This document shows positions 25,769-35,971 of a DNA stretch of 64,000 nucleotides, in pieces. Position 1 is the first letter of the stretch, and every line of letters starts with the position of its first letter. The notes beneath the pieces were generated by a model. That model worked only from the letters and a program-made list of their open reading frames with translations, was not told the DNA's origin and searched no databases. Location of the stretch: NCBI GenBank assembly GCA_040403315.1, contig JBBAKX010000004.1:62001-126000 (forward strand). The letters are read 5' to 3'. This stretch comes from CAMCXT01 sp040403315. GTDB lineage: Bacteria > Bacteroidota > Bacteroidia > M30B66. A program made the position numbers and the translations under genes.

Positions 25769-28700
25769 TTAACGCATTAGCACCATTTTACCGATTCCGC
25801 GTTCAAAATAGGAATCTACTGCAGTTTGTCGACGCTCAATATCATCGCCACCTAAAGAGGTCCAAACCCTGTATAGATAAGTACCGTTGGCCAATTGATC
25901 TCCAAATTCATCGCGCCCATCCCAAGCAAATTCTGTCATATTTCTGCCAATACGAATCGGGCCAAGTTCTGCCATACGGATTTCACGAACCACGCGCCCA
26001 GTGATGGTCATAATTTGAATCCGGAAATCATCGGGGATTTCGGAGCCAGTGAGCGTAAACACAAAATGCGTTCGGGTGCTAAATGGATTTGGGTAATTCA
26101 ACACATTGGTGATTGTAGATTTGTTCACCACTTCGAAACGAATGCTGTATTGAACCGATCCACTAGAATTGTTCGATCGGTCTCTTGCCTTCACTACAAA
26201 TTCATAGATACCATCTTCGGTGAATACTGGACGGAATTCTAATCTAGCTTTGTTCGAAGGAAGTGAAGCCGGTATAAACTCCAGACTCAAATTGCCATTA
26301 AAAAATACAGGCATTGCGGCTGCATCGCTTGGTTTCCTGATATACAATCTAAATGCACTTGTATCGTCGAGTGCTAAATATGGATTTTCATCCTTCAATT
26401 GAACAATGATCTCTGGTCGCGGTGAAATAATGTCTTCGTTTAAGATATGCACCCCATCGAAAGTAACATCCAACAGCGGATTTACCTGATCGCCGGTGAT
26501 AAAGAAATTGAGCGACCCAATGTTGTTGAACCTGAATTGTTCCAATTGGTCTTGGTTCGGATTGGCTTCAACCCAAATCGAGTTCAAACCACTATACGAC
26601 AAGGTTGAAACACTGACCGTATCATACAAAACCTCCCCTGCTAACAATGGTTTCTGTCGGCTGTAGTTTACCGGATAAATATTCCGTTCGGCATCCATCA
26701 CCCAATAAGCCACAAGCATGCTGTCCATATTGTAGGCACTGATATTCTCAATGGCAATTGCCACTTTAAGTGAATCACCTTGCTGTAGTGTATCGTTATT
26801 CAAGAACAAACCTGCTACTTGGTTGAGCGCACATTCTGGAACTGGATCGTATGTTACTTGCCAGCGGTCGAGCTGCACGGGTGTTCTTACTGAATCGTCG
26901 CGCATGAAGGCGTTTAACTTCAAGTGTGTGTAATTTGAATTTCCAATGATTGGAGAAAGATTGAAATCGCCTGATGCACCTGAAACTGCTTCCACTACAA
27001 CATCTTCGGTACCATCGGCACGAACACCTTTAACTTGGATACGCAAACTATCGCCTGGATTATCGAAATTCTTAGCTTTCCAACTTAAGGTATCCCAATT
27101 GGTTCCAGGACCGATCAATGTGGAAGTAAAATCTCCACTCACCCAAGAATTGAACATCTGAGCATTAAGCACCAAATCGCCATTCGCAGAATCTGCAATC
27201 AGCTCGATAGCCGTTTCAGGATGCCCTTTTTTAGCGAAGAAAATATAAGGATACTCGTTTGGAAGATAGCGAACACTGTCGGCTCCGAGGTTTTCGAAAG
27301 CCTGATAAACTGTTTCATCCCAAGTTTGGAATTTCCCGTAAATCCAAGTGTATGCTAGAATATAATGTCCATTTGGTACCGAATTAATCATGTCGCGCAT
27401 GGCAGCCATTTCGGTGGTGGAATTTTCGTTTCGGAACACAAAATTTGCCATCCGAGATCCGCTCTTGCACTGGCAATTGCTATTGAACTGACCATATTGG
27501 TTACCAATGTCCCAACAGTTTTGCGGAGAAAGCCAAGGCAGTAACTCCACAGAATCGATCACTGCGATATACATGGCTCCATCGAGCGAGCATCCGGCAT
27601 CTGCCCAAACTTCTGCATCAATTTTATAGGAAGTATTCCACAATTCATCGATGTTATCGGGGAATTGAGGATATCCAAAAGCGTAACACGTAATTGCCCT
27701 TGCATTGATTACAAAATCGAAGAATCGCGAATCGCGTAGGTAATCGATCTGGTTGAACTTGTCTTTCTTGAATTGAAAGAAATGGTCTTGTGCCCAACCT
27801 CTGCGGCCAACGATGTGTTGGAAAGAAGTCTCCTTCCACTGGTAATTACCTCCAGGAAGCGAATCGGGTGAAACACGCCAGAAGTACACCATGCTGTCTT
27901 GCAAAACGATAGAAGGCGTCCAATTCAACACACCTCCCGGATGTATCATGGTATGTGTGATTTTGAATGGACTATTAAAAAGGTCGGTGGTGTCAAGTTC
28001 GAAAACGTAGCTGCGACTTTCTGCAAAAGGATCGCCAGTGGAAGCTTTTAGGGTTACTGTATTCTCGGGAACCAAGGCAAACTCATACGGCCAAACTGGA
28101 AGAATCTCAGCCGACTTGATGATTAAGGTTACAGTTATATTGTTGTTTACTTCCGAAAGTTCATCGTATTGGTTCAATGGGTCAATCCGAATATTGAAAG
28201 TATTGATTCCGATTCCACCTTTAATTATATCGGTTGTAGGCAATTTGAACGACAAATTTTTCTCGTAATAAACACCGGTAAGCACTTTGTTGTAAGTGGC
28301 AGTTAATCCGGTGTTGGGGAAGTTCCTCACGATTTCAAGCACCAATGGGGCGTCGATCGCTCTTCCGATATTCGAAATTTTAATGTTGATCGTGAATGAA
28401 TCTACTTCGGTAGAAACTTCATTAGGATCGAAAAAAACATCTTGAACCGTTGTGAGATAATCAGGTTTTGCTTGTGAATTCATGGCAACACCAGGATCTC
28501 CGTGGAGCGTGGTTTCCAAAATCACCGCCTTGCGGAAAGGATCGTTATTGGTAACCGCTCTCGCAGCCCGCTTCATGTTCATCCCCATCGGCTCGCCGTA
28601 ATAGCGTTGCCCGAAAAATCGGTATAAAGAATCGGTATAAGTATGCAATTGATTTGGAATTCCCAGCGAAACTGAAGCTATAAAGCCGATAGTTCCCCGG

Positions 28701-30784
28701 TTAGGGATGAGGATAAAATCTTCACTCTTGCTTAAGCCTAATCCTGGCGGCTGATGGATATCTCCTGCATAACATGAATTTCCAATGAGGAATGGATATT
28801 TCCCCTGATTGGAGTAGGCAGAAGGCTCATCAATGCTCACATCAAAACCAGAACCTGTTGCATGTCCGAAGAAAGTCATTAACGAAACTCCACTGTTGAT
28901 GTAGTCGGTAATGATCTGACTTTGACTTTGCTCGATTGGAGATGAAGTGGTTTTCTGATATGTGTAAACCGTTCCACCAAAGAGCGTGTCTTCGATTGTG
29001 TTTTTGTAAGTGCCTAAGTAATTGAGATACAACTGTTGTTCTCCAGCACTGGTTCCTCCACCGAAATGGAGCACTTGCTTCATCCAAGACGCGGCTGGCG
29101 CGGATTCGTATTCTTGCACCTTATTGAGATATGCAATCACATCAGCACCATTCTTTGCCGCCAATCTTCCGGTAGCCAAAGCAGGTTCATAATCGGCCGA
29201 ATTGTTCAAACCAGCTGTTAAGAGAATATCGGAAGATGGAAAACCATAAGTGGGAACCAAGCATTGATTCCAAGCATCAACATCGTTTCGAATGTGGTGA
29301 GTTGAAATCGATTTCCCAAGTAGATACAGGTACTCAGGCTTGTTGTTCCAATTAGAAAGGGTTGTATTGGCGAAATTTCTGATCGACAATGGATGCTGTT
29401 CAATCCCATATGCGAATTGATCGATCAACTCGTCGATATAGAAAACCGAAGTGCTGAATTTGTTGTTTCGATAAGCCCGATAAGATTCGGCTTCAGACGC
29501 CAACGATCGGTGGGTAACGATGAGAAAGTCAACTCCAGCAGCTTGTGGGATATTGTTGAATTTTCCCGGTTGCCCGGGGAGATAATTAATTGCACGGATC
29601 GCCGAAGAGTCGATGTTAATGAACTGACTTGCAGAGGTTACAAAGCATTCTTTTTCGGTTCCGTTTCCATTGGGAAGCAACAACTTAAAAACGTTCGATT
29701 GCAATACAGCTGGAACGCGTTTCCCATTGGTGAGATCGTAAACAAACACTGCCGAATTGGAAGCGTTGAGTGCAGTTAAGTTGAGCAGATATTTATCCCC
29801 AGAAGGGTTATCCGGAATAAACATACGGTAAGCCGTGCTATTTTCCATGTTGAAATTGTGGGGATAACGCCACACATAATTGGAAAACACAGAGTTTGAG
29901 GTTACCAGTGCACCACTCGAATTGTTGATGCCTAGATAACTAAACTTGTAATTGGTAGAAGTTGCTCCCAGCAGATTGGCCGCGATTGTTCTGTTGAAAG
30001 TGCGGCTTCCATGCCCTTCGAAAATAGAATCTAGGATGGGTTGATTTCCCAATGTGAGTTGGTAGCGATGGTCTTCGAATTGCGCAGCGTTTGAAACCGA
30101 TTTGTAAGTAATCTTGAGCGTTGCTGCAGGCCCAGTAGGAACCGAGTTTGTGCTTGGAAGCGCAGTATTCTGGTTGAGTAGAGGTGCTGTAAATACGGGC
30201 CCCGACCAGCCTTCACCTTCGGTGTAATCAGGATCTGTAGAATTGTTAAAATCGGTTTTCCCGAAGTAGTATGAACTCGTGTTTTGATTTACGACTTGAT
30301 TGATGAAATAAGGAGCAACTGTAGCTCCTGCAAAATTCTGATCTGTTTCAACTGTGAAACGGCGGTTATTCATAGAATTGTTCCATGTGATATAGTAAAC
30401 CGCAGTATCGGAAAACAATGAATAATAGGGATTGCTTTGTTCAGAGGTTGAGTTCGCATACAATCGACTATCTAGCCAACCATCGTTTTTCTTGCCATAA
30501 AACTCAACAAAATCTCCAGCATTCCAAGCACCATCGGCTTCACCTTCCACATGGATGAATTGTTCTTCTCCACGACCAAAAACCTGCAAATTTCGAGGAT
30601 CGGAAGTGGTAAGTTCAGGAATTGCTGCGGCTAAACTTTGCCATGAAAGTCGATAGATACCGTTGTTCCAAACTTTAACTTTGAAATATTTCTGGTCGTA
30701 ATTGATCCATTCGTTGCCTAAAGGCTGAGCCTGCAAAAATGAAATACTGAACAGAAAAAACAGGATAAGTAATCTTTTATTCAT
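25769..30784 (-). CDS. C25 (gingipain-type) cysteine peptidase, PorU2-like T9SS sortase
   Basis: A 1671-aa exported protein. It has a signal peptide (MNKRLLILFFLFSISFLQAQ), a large N-terminal propeptide-like region, then the C25 peptidase domain with catalytic His641 (TFFGHATG) and Cys671 (LIGNSCYAGD). Several Ig/CARDB-like modules follow, then a FlgD-like C-terminal domain (VLNYPNPFSTRTHF, DEFGDQLANGTYLYRV) ending YFERGIGKMVLMR. PorU cleaves T9SS signals and attaches cargo to A-LPS; at about 1670 aa this is longer than classical PorU and fits the form called PorU2. It lies 34 bp after a PorV-like gene. The ATG at 30784 starts the signal peptide; the longer frame overlaps the upstream gene. 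Confidence 0.88.
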   Translation of the reverse strand: MNKRLLILFFLFSISFLQAQPLGNEWINYDQKYFKVKVWNNGIYRLSWQSLAAAIPELTTSDPRNLQVFGRGEEQFIHVEGEADGAWNAGDFVEFYGKKNDGWLDSRLYANSTSEQSNPYYSLFSDTAVYYITWNNSMNNRRFTVETDQNFAGATVAPYFINQVVNQNTSSYYFGKTDFNNSTDPDYTEGEGWSGPVFTAPLLNQNTALPSTNSVPTGPAATLKITYKSVSNAAQFEDHRYQLTLGNQPILDSIFEGHGSRTFNRTIAANLLGATSTNYKFSYLGINNSSGALVTSNSVFSNYVWRYPHNFNMENSTAYRMFIPDNPSGDKYLLNLTALNASNSAVFVYDLTNGKRVPAVLQSNVFKLLLPNGNGTEKECFVTSASQFINIDSSAIRAINYLPGQPGKFNNIPQAAGVDFLIVTHRSLASEAESYRAYRNNKFSTSVFYIDELIDQFAYGIEQHPLSIRNFANTTLSNWNNKPEYLYLLGKSISTHHIRNDVDAWNQCLVPTYGFPSSDILLTAGLNNSADYEPALATGRLAAKNGADVIAYLNKVQEYESAPAASWMKQVLHFGGGTSAGEQQLYLNYLGTYKNTIEDTLFGGTVYTYQKTTSSPIEQSQSQIITDYINSGVSLMTFFGHATGSGFDVSIDEPSAYSNQGKYPFLIGNSCYAGDIHQPPGLGLSKSEDFILIPNRGTIGFIASVSLGIPNQLHTYTDSLYRFFGQRYYGEPMGMNMKRAARAVTNNDPFRKAVILETTLHGDPGVAMNSQAKPDYLTTVQDVFFDPNEVSTEVDSFTINIKISNIGRAIDAPLVLEIVRNFPNTGLTATYNKVLTGVYYEKNLSFKLPTTDIIKGGIGINTFNIRIDPLNQYDELSEVNNNITVTLIIKSAEILPVWPYEFALVPENTVTLKASTGDPFAESRSYVFELDTTDLFNSPFKITHTMIHPGGVLNWTPSIVLQDSMVYFWRVSPDSLPGGNYQWKETSFQHIVGRRGWAQDHFFQFKKDKFNQIDYLRDSRFFDFVINARAITCYAFGYPQFPDNIDELWNTSYKIDAEVWADAGCSLDGAMYIAVIDSVELLPWLSPQNCWDIGNQYGQFNSNCQCKSGSRMANFVFRNENSTTEMAAMRDMINSVPNGHYILAYTWIYGKFQTWDETVYQAFENLGADSVRYLPNEYPYIFFAKKGHPETAIELIADSANGDLVLNAQMFNSWVSGDFTSTLIGPGTNWDTLSWKAKNFDNPGDSLRIQVKGVRADGTEDVVVEAVSGASGDFNLSPIIGNSNYTHLKLNAFMRDDSVRTPVQLDRWQVTYDPVPECALNQVAGLFLNNDTLQQGDSLKVAIAIENISAYNMDSMLVAYWVMDAERNIYPVNYSRQKPLLAGEVLYDTVSVSTLSYSGLNSIWVEANPNQDQLEQFRFNNIGSLNFFITGDQVNPLLDVTFDGVHILNEDIISPRPEIIVQLKDENPYLALDDTSAFRLYIRKPSDAAAMPVFFNGNLSLEFIPASLPSNKARLEFRPVFTEDGIYEFVVKARDRSNNSSGSVQYSIRFEVVNKSTITNVLNYPNPFSTRTHFVFTLTGSEIPDDFRIQIMTITGRVVREIRMAELGPIRIGRNMTEFAWDGRDEFGDQLANGTYLYRVWTSLGGDDIERRQTAVDSYFERGIGKMVLMR

Positions 30785-30818
30785 GGGCCATAAATGGAAT
30801 ATTAAATAAACCTCTAGG

Positions 30819-31904
30819 TTATTCTTTTGTTTTCTTCTGGTTGATGTTGAATCGAAGTGAGAAAACATTTGAGTAAAGTGCTGTGCTTTGATCACCGATA
30901 TCGGTTAGTGCATAATCAATGTTGATAGGCCCGAGTTTAATCCCTACACCCAAATTGGGTTGATAACTAAGGTCTCTGCCAGTTTGATCGGCATTTACAG
31001 TGGTTTGAAAATTACCGATTCCTCCACGGAGGAAAATGAGCTTTTTGAAACCCGCCTCGAAGCCGAACACAGGGTTCATCGACCAATTTTGATCCCGAAC
31101 AAGTGTGTTGCGCATCCCATCGAATGTGGTTTGTAGATCAAGTGAAGTTAAAATAGAGAACTTGCTGCCCAATTGAAATTCACGTGCGGCTCCAAGGTTT
31201 AATGTTGGAAGGGTAATTTCGGAAGAGTTCACAGGGATCACATTTCCTGTAGCATTGTAAGCAGCTCTTTGGGCATCACTTAAATTAAACGACCATGCAT
31301 TGAAAGTGGTTGAGATATCCCGCACCATAGCTGCAAATCGCCATTTACTCTTCTCGTAGCGGATTCCGGCGTCTAGTCCGAAGCCCCAAGCATTAGCAAA
31401 ATCTCCAATTTTTCGGTTGATGATTTTGGCATTGGCGCCCACGCTAAGTCCTTCGGTTTTTAATTTTCGAGCATAAGAAAGCAAGATACCCAAGTCGGCC
31501 GCAGCAAATTTTGTAACACGGTCGTAATTGATGTTTCCATTGGCATCGATCAATTCTGAAGTATCAGCAATGTCGTCTATCCCGAAACGAACTACTGAAA
31601 TAGCAATCGCGGAACGCTCATCGATTTTACGCGCAAATGCGCCATAATCGTACTTGGCAATACCTGCAAAGTATTCGGAGTGCATGAGAGCAACTTGGGT
31701 TTGATCGGTCATGGCAACCAAGGCTGCAGGATTCCAATAACCCGAAGTTACGTCGTTTGCAGCCGCAGTTTGCGCGCCCGACATGCCAAGTGCTCTAGCT
31801 CCAACGCCGATTGCAAGGAACTCATTACTATATTTCACTTGAGCTTGTGTTAGCACTGGTAAGGAAATCAGCGCGGCAAATAGAGAAAGTCTTTTTATTT
31901 TCAT
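30819..31904 (-). CDS. PorV/PorQ-family outer-membrane protein (second copy)
   Basis: A 361-aa beta-barrel protein with signal peptide (MKIKRLSLFAALISLPVLTQAQ) and the PorV hallmark FLAIGVGARALGMSGAQTA...SGYWNPAALV, ending in NVFSLRFNINQKKTKE. PorV shuttles T9SS cargo to the PorU sortase complex, and this copy directly precedes the PorU2-like gene, consistent with a dedicated pair. It differs strongly from the PorV-like protein at 3761-4840. The ATG at 31904 begins the signal peptide; the preceding 50 codons are not convincing. Confidence 0.85.
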   Translation of the reverse strand: MKIKRLSLFAALISLPVLTQAQVKYSNEFLAIGVGARALGMSGAQTAAANDVTSGYWNPAALVAMTDQTQVALMHSEYFAGIAKYDYGAFARKIDERSAIAISVVRFGIDDIADTSELIDANGNINYDRVTKFAAADLGILLSYARKLKTEGLSVGANAKIINRKIGDFANAWGFGLDAGIRYEKSKWRFAAMVRDISTTFNAWSFNLSDAQRAAYNATGNVIPVNSSEITLPTLNLGAAREFQLGSKFSILTSLDLQTTFDGMRNTLVRDQNWSMNPVFGFEAGFKKLIFLRGGIGNFQTTVNADQTGRDLSYQPNLGVGIKLGPINIDYALTDIGDQSTALYSNVFSLRFNINQKKTKE

Positions 31905-32084
31905 GCAGGATGGCATATTTATCGTGCAAATGATTTTAGATGAGGATGTTGTAGGCATGTAATCGAATTGTGTGAGCCATTGTAAATCGTTTTCTTGAAG
32001 TAAATATTTTGTACTGGACGAATCTTTTTTTCCTTTGCACTGTAAAGCAAACATGCTCCATCTAGAAAATGATTATTATTACTT

Positions 32085-33272
32085 ATGAAAAGGCTGATTA
32101 AAAAGTCGCATTTCGACAATGTAAACGCCATGAGATTTTTAGCATTTCTGGCAATATTTTCGGCACATGCACTCATCACTTATAATCAGCAGATTAAGGT
32201 TTCAACGTTGTATTCTGATCTGAGGCAATTTACCGCCAATATAAACGATGCTGCATACAGTTTGCTATTTATACTAACAGGTTTTTTGAACACTTGGAGC
32301 ATTTTCGAAGAGAGATTTATCTACAAGAAAATGAACGTGTTACGATTTTACATGCGGAGAGTTTTTAGTGTTCTACCACTTTATTTTATCGCTTTTGTAC
32401 TCGGAAATTACATTGCTCCATTTTTAGCTGGCAGCGTAAATATGCCTAGTTGGGAAAAAATTACTGAGTGGCAATACCTGGTTTTTATTTTCAATTTTGG
32501 TTACGAGGAAACCTGGAACCCTCTGTTAGGCTTTACTGGAAACATGTGGTCGATAGCGGTTTCTATACAATTTCTGATTATTTGGCCATTTTTGATGGAT
32601 TTTTTCAGACGAAACGAAACCATCATGTTTGGTTCTCTCTTATTGGTTTTCGGGGGATTTACTTGGATAACTGGTGGAGATCCTGCTTATCAATTTAACA
32701 CACTCAACTTCATCCCTGAATTTGTTGTAGGTGGATTTGTAGCATATATTAGTTTCTTCAAGTACCCAAGCTACAACCGACTAAAAGAAAACACACGAAG
32801 AACCATTGGAGCCATTTATCTTGTGTTTATCGTTTTCATGGTTTTGCGGGTTAAAATATTGAATCAATTTGTCGAAGTCCCACAATTCATTTTGCATTTC
32901 GGTGAGAAAATATTGGTTGCTGGTGCCCTTGGATATTTCTTGTTTGAACAAAACTTCAATTCCAATTCGGTCTTAAAGATGGCCAAGATGAAGTTCATGA
33001 CATTCCCCGGAAAAATTGTTCAAAGTTTATACACTTACATGCCATTGGGAATTCTTGCAGCATTCATCACAACTGCTTTTTTGGTAGACACAGAATCAAT
33101 AACAAGCGTTACTTTACTTCGTCCTTTTATAGCCTTGTTTGTGACTTTCGCAGTGTCGATTTTCAGTCATGAATACTTCGAGAAGAAGTTTCTTCGACGC
33201 AAGAAAAACTACAACCCTACCCGAGAATACAACCCCGTTGGTATATCTGATGTTAAAACGAAATCTTCCTGA
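32085..33272 (+). CDS. Acyltransferase 3 family membrane protein
   Basis: A 395-aa integral membrane protein with about ten segments, of the OafA/YrhL type. The conserved N-terminal HFDNVNAMRFLAFLAIFSAHA carries the active-site His (residue 28), followed by the RRVFSVLPLYF segment and GNMWSIAVSIQFLIIWPFL, and ending in FSHEYFEKKFL. It probably O-acetylates LPS, exopolysaccharide or a lipid; there is no SGNH domain. It is divergent from the PorV-like gene, and its last 23 bp overlap pssA. Confidence 0.9.
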   Translation: MKRLIKKSHFDNVNAMRFLAFLAIFSAHALITYNQQIKVSTLYSDLRQFTANINDAAYSLLFILTGFLNTWSIFEERFIYKKMNVLRFYMRRVFSVLPLYFIAFVLGNYIAPFLAGSVNMPSWEKITEWQYLVFIFNFGYEETWNPLLGFTGNMWSIAVSIQFLIIWPFLMDFFRRNETIMFGSLLLVFGGFTWITGGDPAYQFNTLNFIPEFVVGGFVAYISFFKYPSYNRLKENTRRTIGAIYLVFIVFMVLRVKILNQFVEVPQFILHFGEKILVAGALGYFLFEQNFNSNSVLKMAKMKFMTFPGKIVQSLYTYMPLGILAAFITTAFLVDTESITSVTLLRPFIALFVTFAVSIFSHEYFEKKFLRRKKNYNPTREYNPVGISDVKTKSS

Positions 33273-33987
33273 TCTTTTTACCTTAGCAAACCTACTCTTT
33301 GGTTGCATTGGGATAATGCTGGTGCTAAAAGGAGAACCTGTATTGGCTTGTTACACTATTCTAATTTCAGGTGTTTTCGATTTTTTTGATGGCATGATTG
33401 CCCGTGCTCTGAAGATCAACAATCCGCATGGAAAAGACTTGGATTCTTTGGCTGATGTGGTGAGTTTTGGCGTTCTACCTGGATTTTTAGCCATGAGTTT
33501 GATCAATGGCTCCGATGATGCTATCTTCGATAAAATCTGGCTAATGGGCTTTGAAACGCCCGAAGGCCTTAGCTTACTGGGCTATGTGGCCTTTTTAATT
33601 CCGGTGCTTTCGGCTTACCGATTGGCGAAATTCAACCACGACACCCGCCAAACGGATAGTTTTATTGGATTGCCTACCCCAGCAAATGCACTGTTCTGGT
33701 GCGGTCTTGTAGTGGGAATCGATTCTGGAATTTGGTGGCTCGTAGCAACACCTGTATTTATTGTATTCTTAAGTGTTTTCTTCAGCTTTCTGCTACTTGC
33801 TCCCTTGCCGATGTTCTCCTTTAAAATGAAAAACTTCAGCTGGGCAGATAATCGTTTACGTTACCTCTTTTTAATTAGCTGCATTCCTCTGCTGGCAATA
33901 CTCCAAATTGCAGGATTGGCAGCTGTAGTAATCCTTTTCATTTTGTTGTCCATTGTGCAACAAATAAGCACTAAGGAAAAAAACTAA
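33250..33987 (+). CDS. pssA: CDP-diacylglycerol-serine O-phosphatidyltransferase
   Basis: Makes phosphatidylserine, precursor of phosphatidylethanolamine. The 245-aa membrane protein carries the complete CDP-alcohol phosphatidyltransferase motif DG(x2)AR(x8)G(x3)D(x3)D: it begins DGMIAR and ends DSLAD. About seven membrane segments follow. ATG at 33250 (MLKRNLPDLFTLANLLFG) matches the family start and overlaps the acyltransferase end by 23 bp. It is convergent with purS (5 bp apart). Confidence 0.93.
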   Translation: MLKRNLPDLFTLANLLFGCIGIMLVLKGEPVLACYTILISGVFDFFDGMIARALKINNPHGKDLDSLADVVSFGVLPGFLAMSLINGSDDAIFDKIWLMGFETPEGLSLLGYVAFLIPVLSAYRLAKFNHDTRQTDSFIGLPTPANALFWCGLVVGIDSGIWWLVATPVFIVFLSVFFSFLLLAPLPMFSFKMKNFSWADNRLRYLFLISCIPLLAILQIAGLAAVVILFILLSIVQQISTKEKN

Positions 33988-33992
33988 GCAAT

Positions 33993-34247
33993 TTAATACT
34001 GGGCGTTAATGCTGTAGCTGAAGCTTTCCATGATTGGATTGGCAAGCAATTCTTTACAAGCTTTCTCAACCATTTCACGCGCTTCTACTTCAGATGTTGC
34101 TTCTACTTCTAACTGAACATGCTTTCCAATTCTAACATTACCGATAGAAGGCAATCCTAAATTCGACATACTGCCTGTTACAGCTTTCCCTTGAGGATCT
34201 AACAATGCCTTGTGTGGCATAACATCAATTTCAGCAATGAATTTCAT
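33993..34247 (-). CDS. purS: Phosphoribosylformylglycinamidine synthase subunit PurS
   Basis: Small 84-aa subunit that bridges PurL and PurQ in the three-subunit FGAM synthase of purine synthesis. Visible: KFIAEIDVMPHKALLDPQG, AVTGSMSNLG and VRIGKHVQLEVEA, the family pattern. The ATG at 34247 gives the normal N-terminus. It is monocistronic; purQ lies 6.3 kb away on the other strand and purL is not in the window. Confidence 0.93.
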   Translation of the reverse strand: MKFIAEIDVMPHKALLDPQGKAVTGSMSNLGLPSIGNVRIGKHVQLEVEATSEVEAREMVEKACKELLANPIMESFSYSINAQY

Positions 34248-34319
34248 CTGTTTTGAATTTGTGGCGAAGATAATACTTCCCACCTTCAATTAAGTTCCCT
34301 TTGTTTTAATACAAAGAAA

Positions 34320-34355
34320 AAATCCAGTATGAATGATTAAAAACACACTGGATTT
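34320..34355 (-). terminator. Terminator of the delta-60 repeat gene
   Basis: Arms AAATCCAGT (34320-34328) and ACTGGATTT (34347-34355), followed on the minus strand by TTTTTTCTTTG. It lies 19 bp after the stop at 34374. Confidence 0.75.
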
Positions 34356-34373
34356 ATCCATAGAAAGAAAATA

Positions 34374-35945
34374 CTATTTCACAGATATATTAAAATGTTG
34401 GATTTTATTCTGTGATGCAATTTGAATGATATACATGCCCGAAGAAATGCTCGATGGAATCTCGAAACCAAGACCATTTGATTCTTGGTTAAGTTGGGAT
34501 TCCGCCATAGTCCTTCCTTGAAGGTCGAGTAGCTGAATCGAACCAACAGATGATTGTAATCCCAACAGGTTTATCCAAGCACCACGCGTTGCAGGATTCG
34601 GGAACAATTGCACGTCAGATTTTTCAAGTTTTTCTAAACCAACATCATTGATTTGGTCGGTATATCGAACTACCACTGCGTCATTCTGAAGGCCATTGTT
34701 TCCTTTGCCTGCCAAAACAATTCGTCCGTTTTGCTGAATCGCAATACCATTGGCTTCATCAAAGCCTCCAGCGATATCGGTTAGGAGTGCACCATTGTCT
34801 CCAAAATCCGCATCTAATGTTCCATTCGGATTGAATCGAACCAGTGTGAAATCCAAATCATCGAAACCAGAACCTGAGGTTCCTGCACACAAAAACTTGC
34901 CGTTTTGAAGCGTCATATCATACACAACATCTCCAGTACCCACATTGTGTATCGCAACACCATTGTTTCCAAAGGAAGCATCAAGAGACCCATCTGTTCT
35001 AAACTTCATCAAGGCAAAATCGTAAGATAAATCTCCTGCTAAGGTGTATCCAGAAACAACAATATTTCCATCTTCAGCGATCAACATTCCATATGCTTCC
35101 TCTGAATATTCAAATGAAATTGGAGATTCAATGTAGCCATCACCACCAAAATTAACGTCTGGTGTGCCGTTGGCTAGAAATCGAGCAGTTAAAAAATCGA
35201 AGTTCTGTTGACCGCCAGAAGTAAGGCCTTGGTCGTAATGTCCACTCGCCACAATCGCTCCGCTTGATTCAATCAAGACACTCGAAAAATCGTTGTCTGA
35301 ATTTGCAACCGTCATCAATGTTACACCATTGTTTCCAAAAGAAAGATCGGGTGTACCATCTGCATTTAATCTCCAAATTGCGGGCATTGCGCGAAACTGA
35401 TCGTCGCCTGCAGATCCTGCTAGCACGATTTTCTGATCACTCTGAATAGCCATGCTGTATGCAAATTCATCGCCCGGCGTGGCGGCTGATAAAAAGACGC
35501 CATTGTTGCCAAATTCTGTAGCAATTGAACCATCAGAATTGAATAAAATAGCACAGGCTGAAAACTGAAACTGTTCGTTTGCTACTGCGCCCGCAACCAA
35601 AATCTTTCCCGTTGGAAGCACTTGTGCAGCATAAGCGTATGATTCATTGTAGGTTTCAATGATCACAGAACCTGTCGAGTTAAAAGATAAATCAGGAGTG
35701 CCGTCGGGGTTTAATCTAATAACCAATAATTTACCTCCAAAGGTGGTTTGATTGATGGCAGTTCCTACAGCAATAATCTTGTTGTCTTGAGGTTGAACTT
35801 TTACTGCTGTTAGATTATCCTGAAAACCGAAATCCTGCTGATAAATACCATCAGAGTTAAAGGTAGAATCTGGTCGTAGAGGCAACTGTGCATATGTTGA
35901 AGCGCTTAGAAACAATGCAACTTGTAATAGTCGAAGTTTAATCAT
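34374..35945 (-). CDS. Delta-60 repeat protein with T9SS type A sorting domain
   Basis: A 523-aa secreted protein. A signal peptide (MIKLRLLQVALFLSASTYAQ) is followed by seven or so delta-60 repeats, each about 50-60 residues with the hallmark NPDGTPDLSFN/NADGTPDLSFG/NPNGTLDADFG, forming a probable beta-propeller. The C-terminal type A domain (LFPNPATRGAWINL, DLQGRTMAESQL, SISSGMYIIQI, FNISVK) directs export through T9SS. The role is unknown; such proteins are surface-attached. It lies 26 bp after lptB, probably by chance co-transcription. Confidence 0.9.
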   Translation of the reverse strand: MIKLRLLQVALFLSASTYAQLPLRPDSTFNSDGIYQQDFGFQDNLTAVKVQPQDNKIIAVGTAINQTTFGGKLLVIRLNPDGTPDLSFNSTGSVIIETYNESYAYAAQVLPTGKILVAGAVANEQFQFSACAILFNSDGSIATEFGNNGVFLSAATPGDEFAYSMAIQSDQKIVLAGSAGDDQFRAMPAIWRLNADGTPDLSFGNNGVTLMTVANSDNDFSSVLIESSGAIVASGHYDQGLTSGGQQNFDFLTARFLANGTPDVNFGGDGYIESPISFEYSEEAYGMLIAEDGNIVVSGYTLAGDLSYDFALMKFRTDGSLDASFGNNGVAIHNVGTGDVVYDMTLQNGKFLCAGTSGSGFDDLDFTLVRFNPNGTLDADFGDNGALLTDIAGGFDEANGIAIQQNGRIVLAGKGNNGLQNDAVVVRYTDQINDVGLEKLEKSDVQLFPNPATRGAWINLLGLQSSVGSIQLLDLQGRTMAESQLNQESNGLGFEIPSSISSGMYIIQIASQNKIQHFNISVK

Positions 35946-35971
35946 GATTAATAATTTAAATTGAAGAGTAA

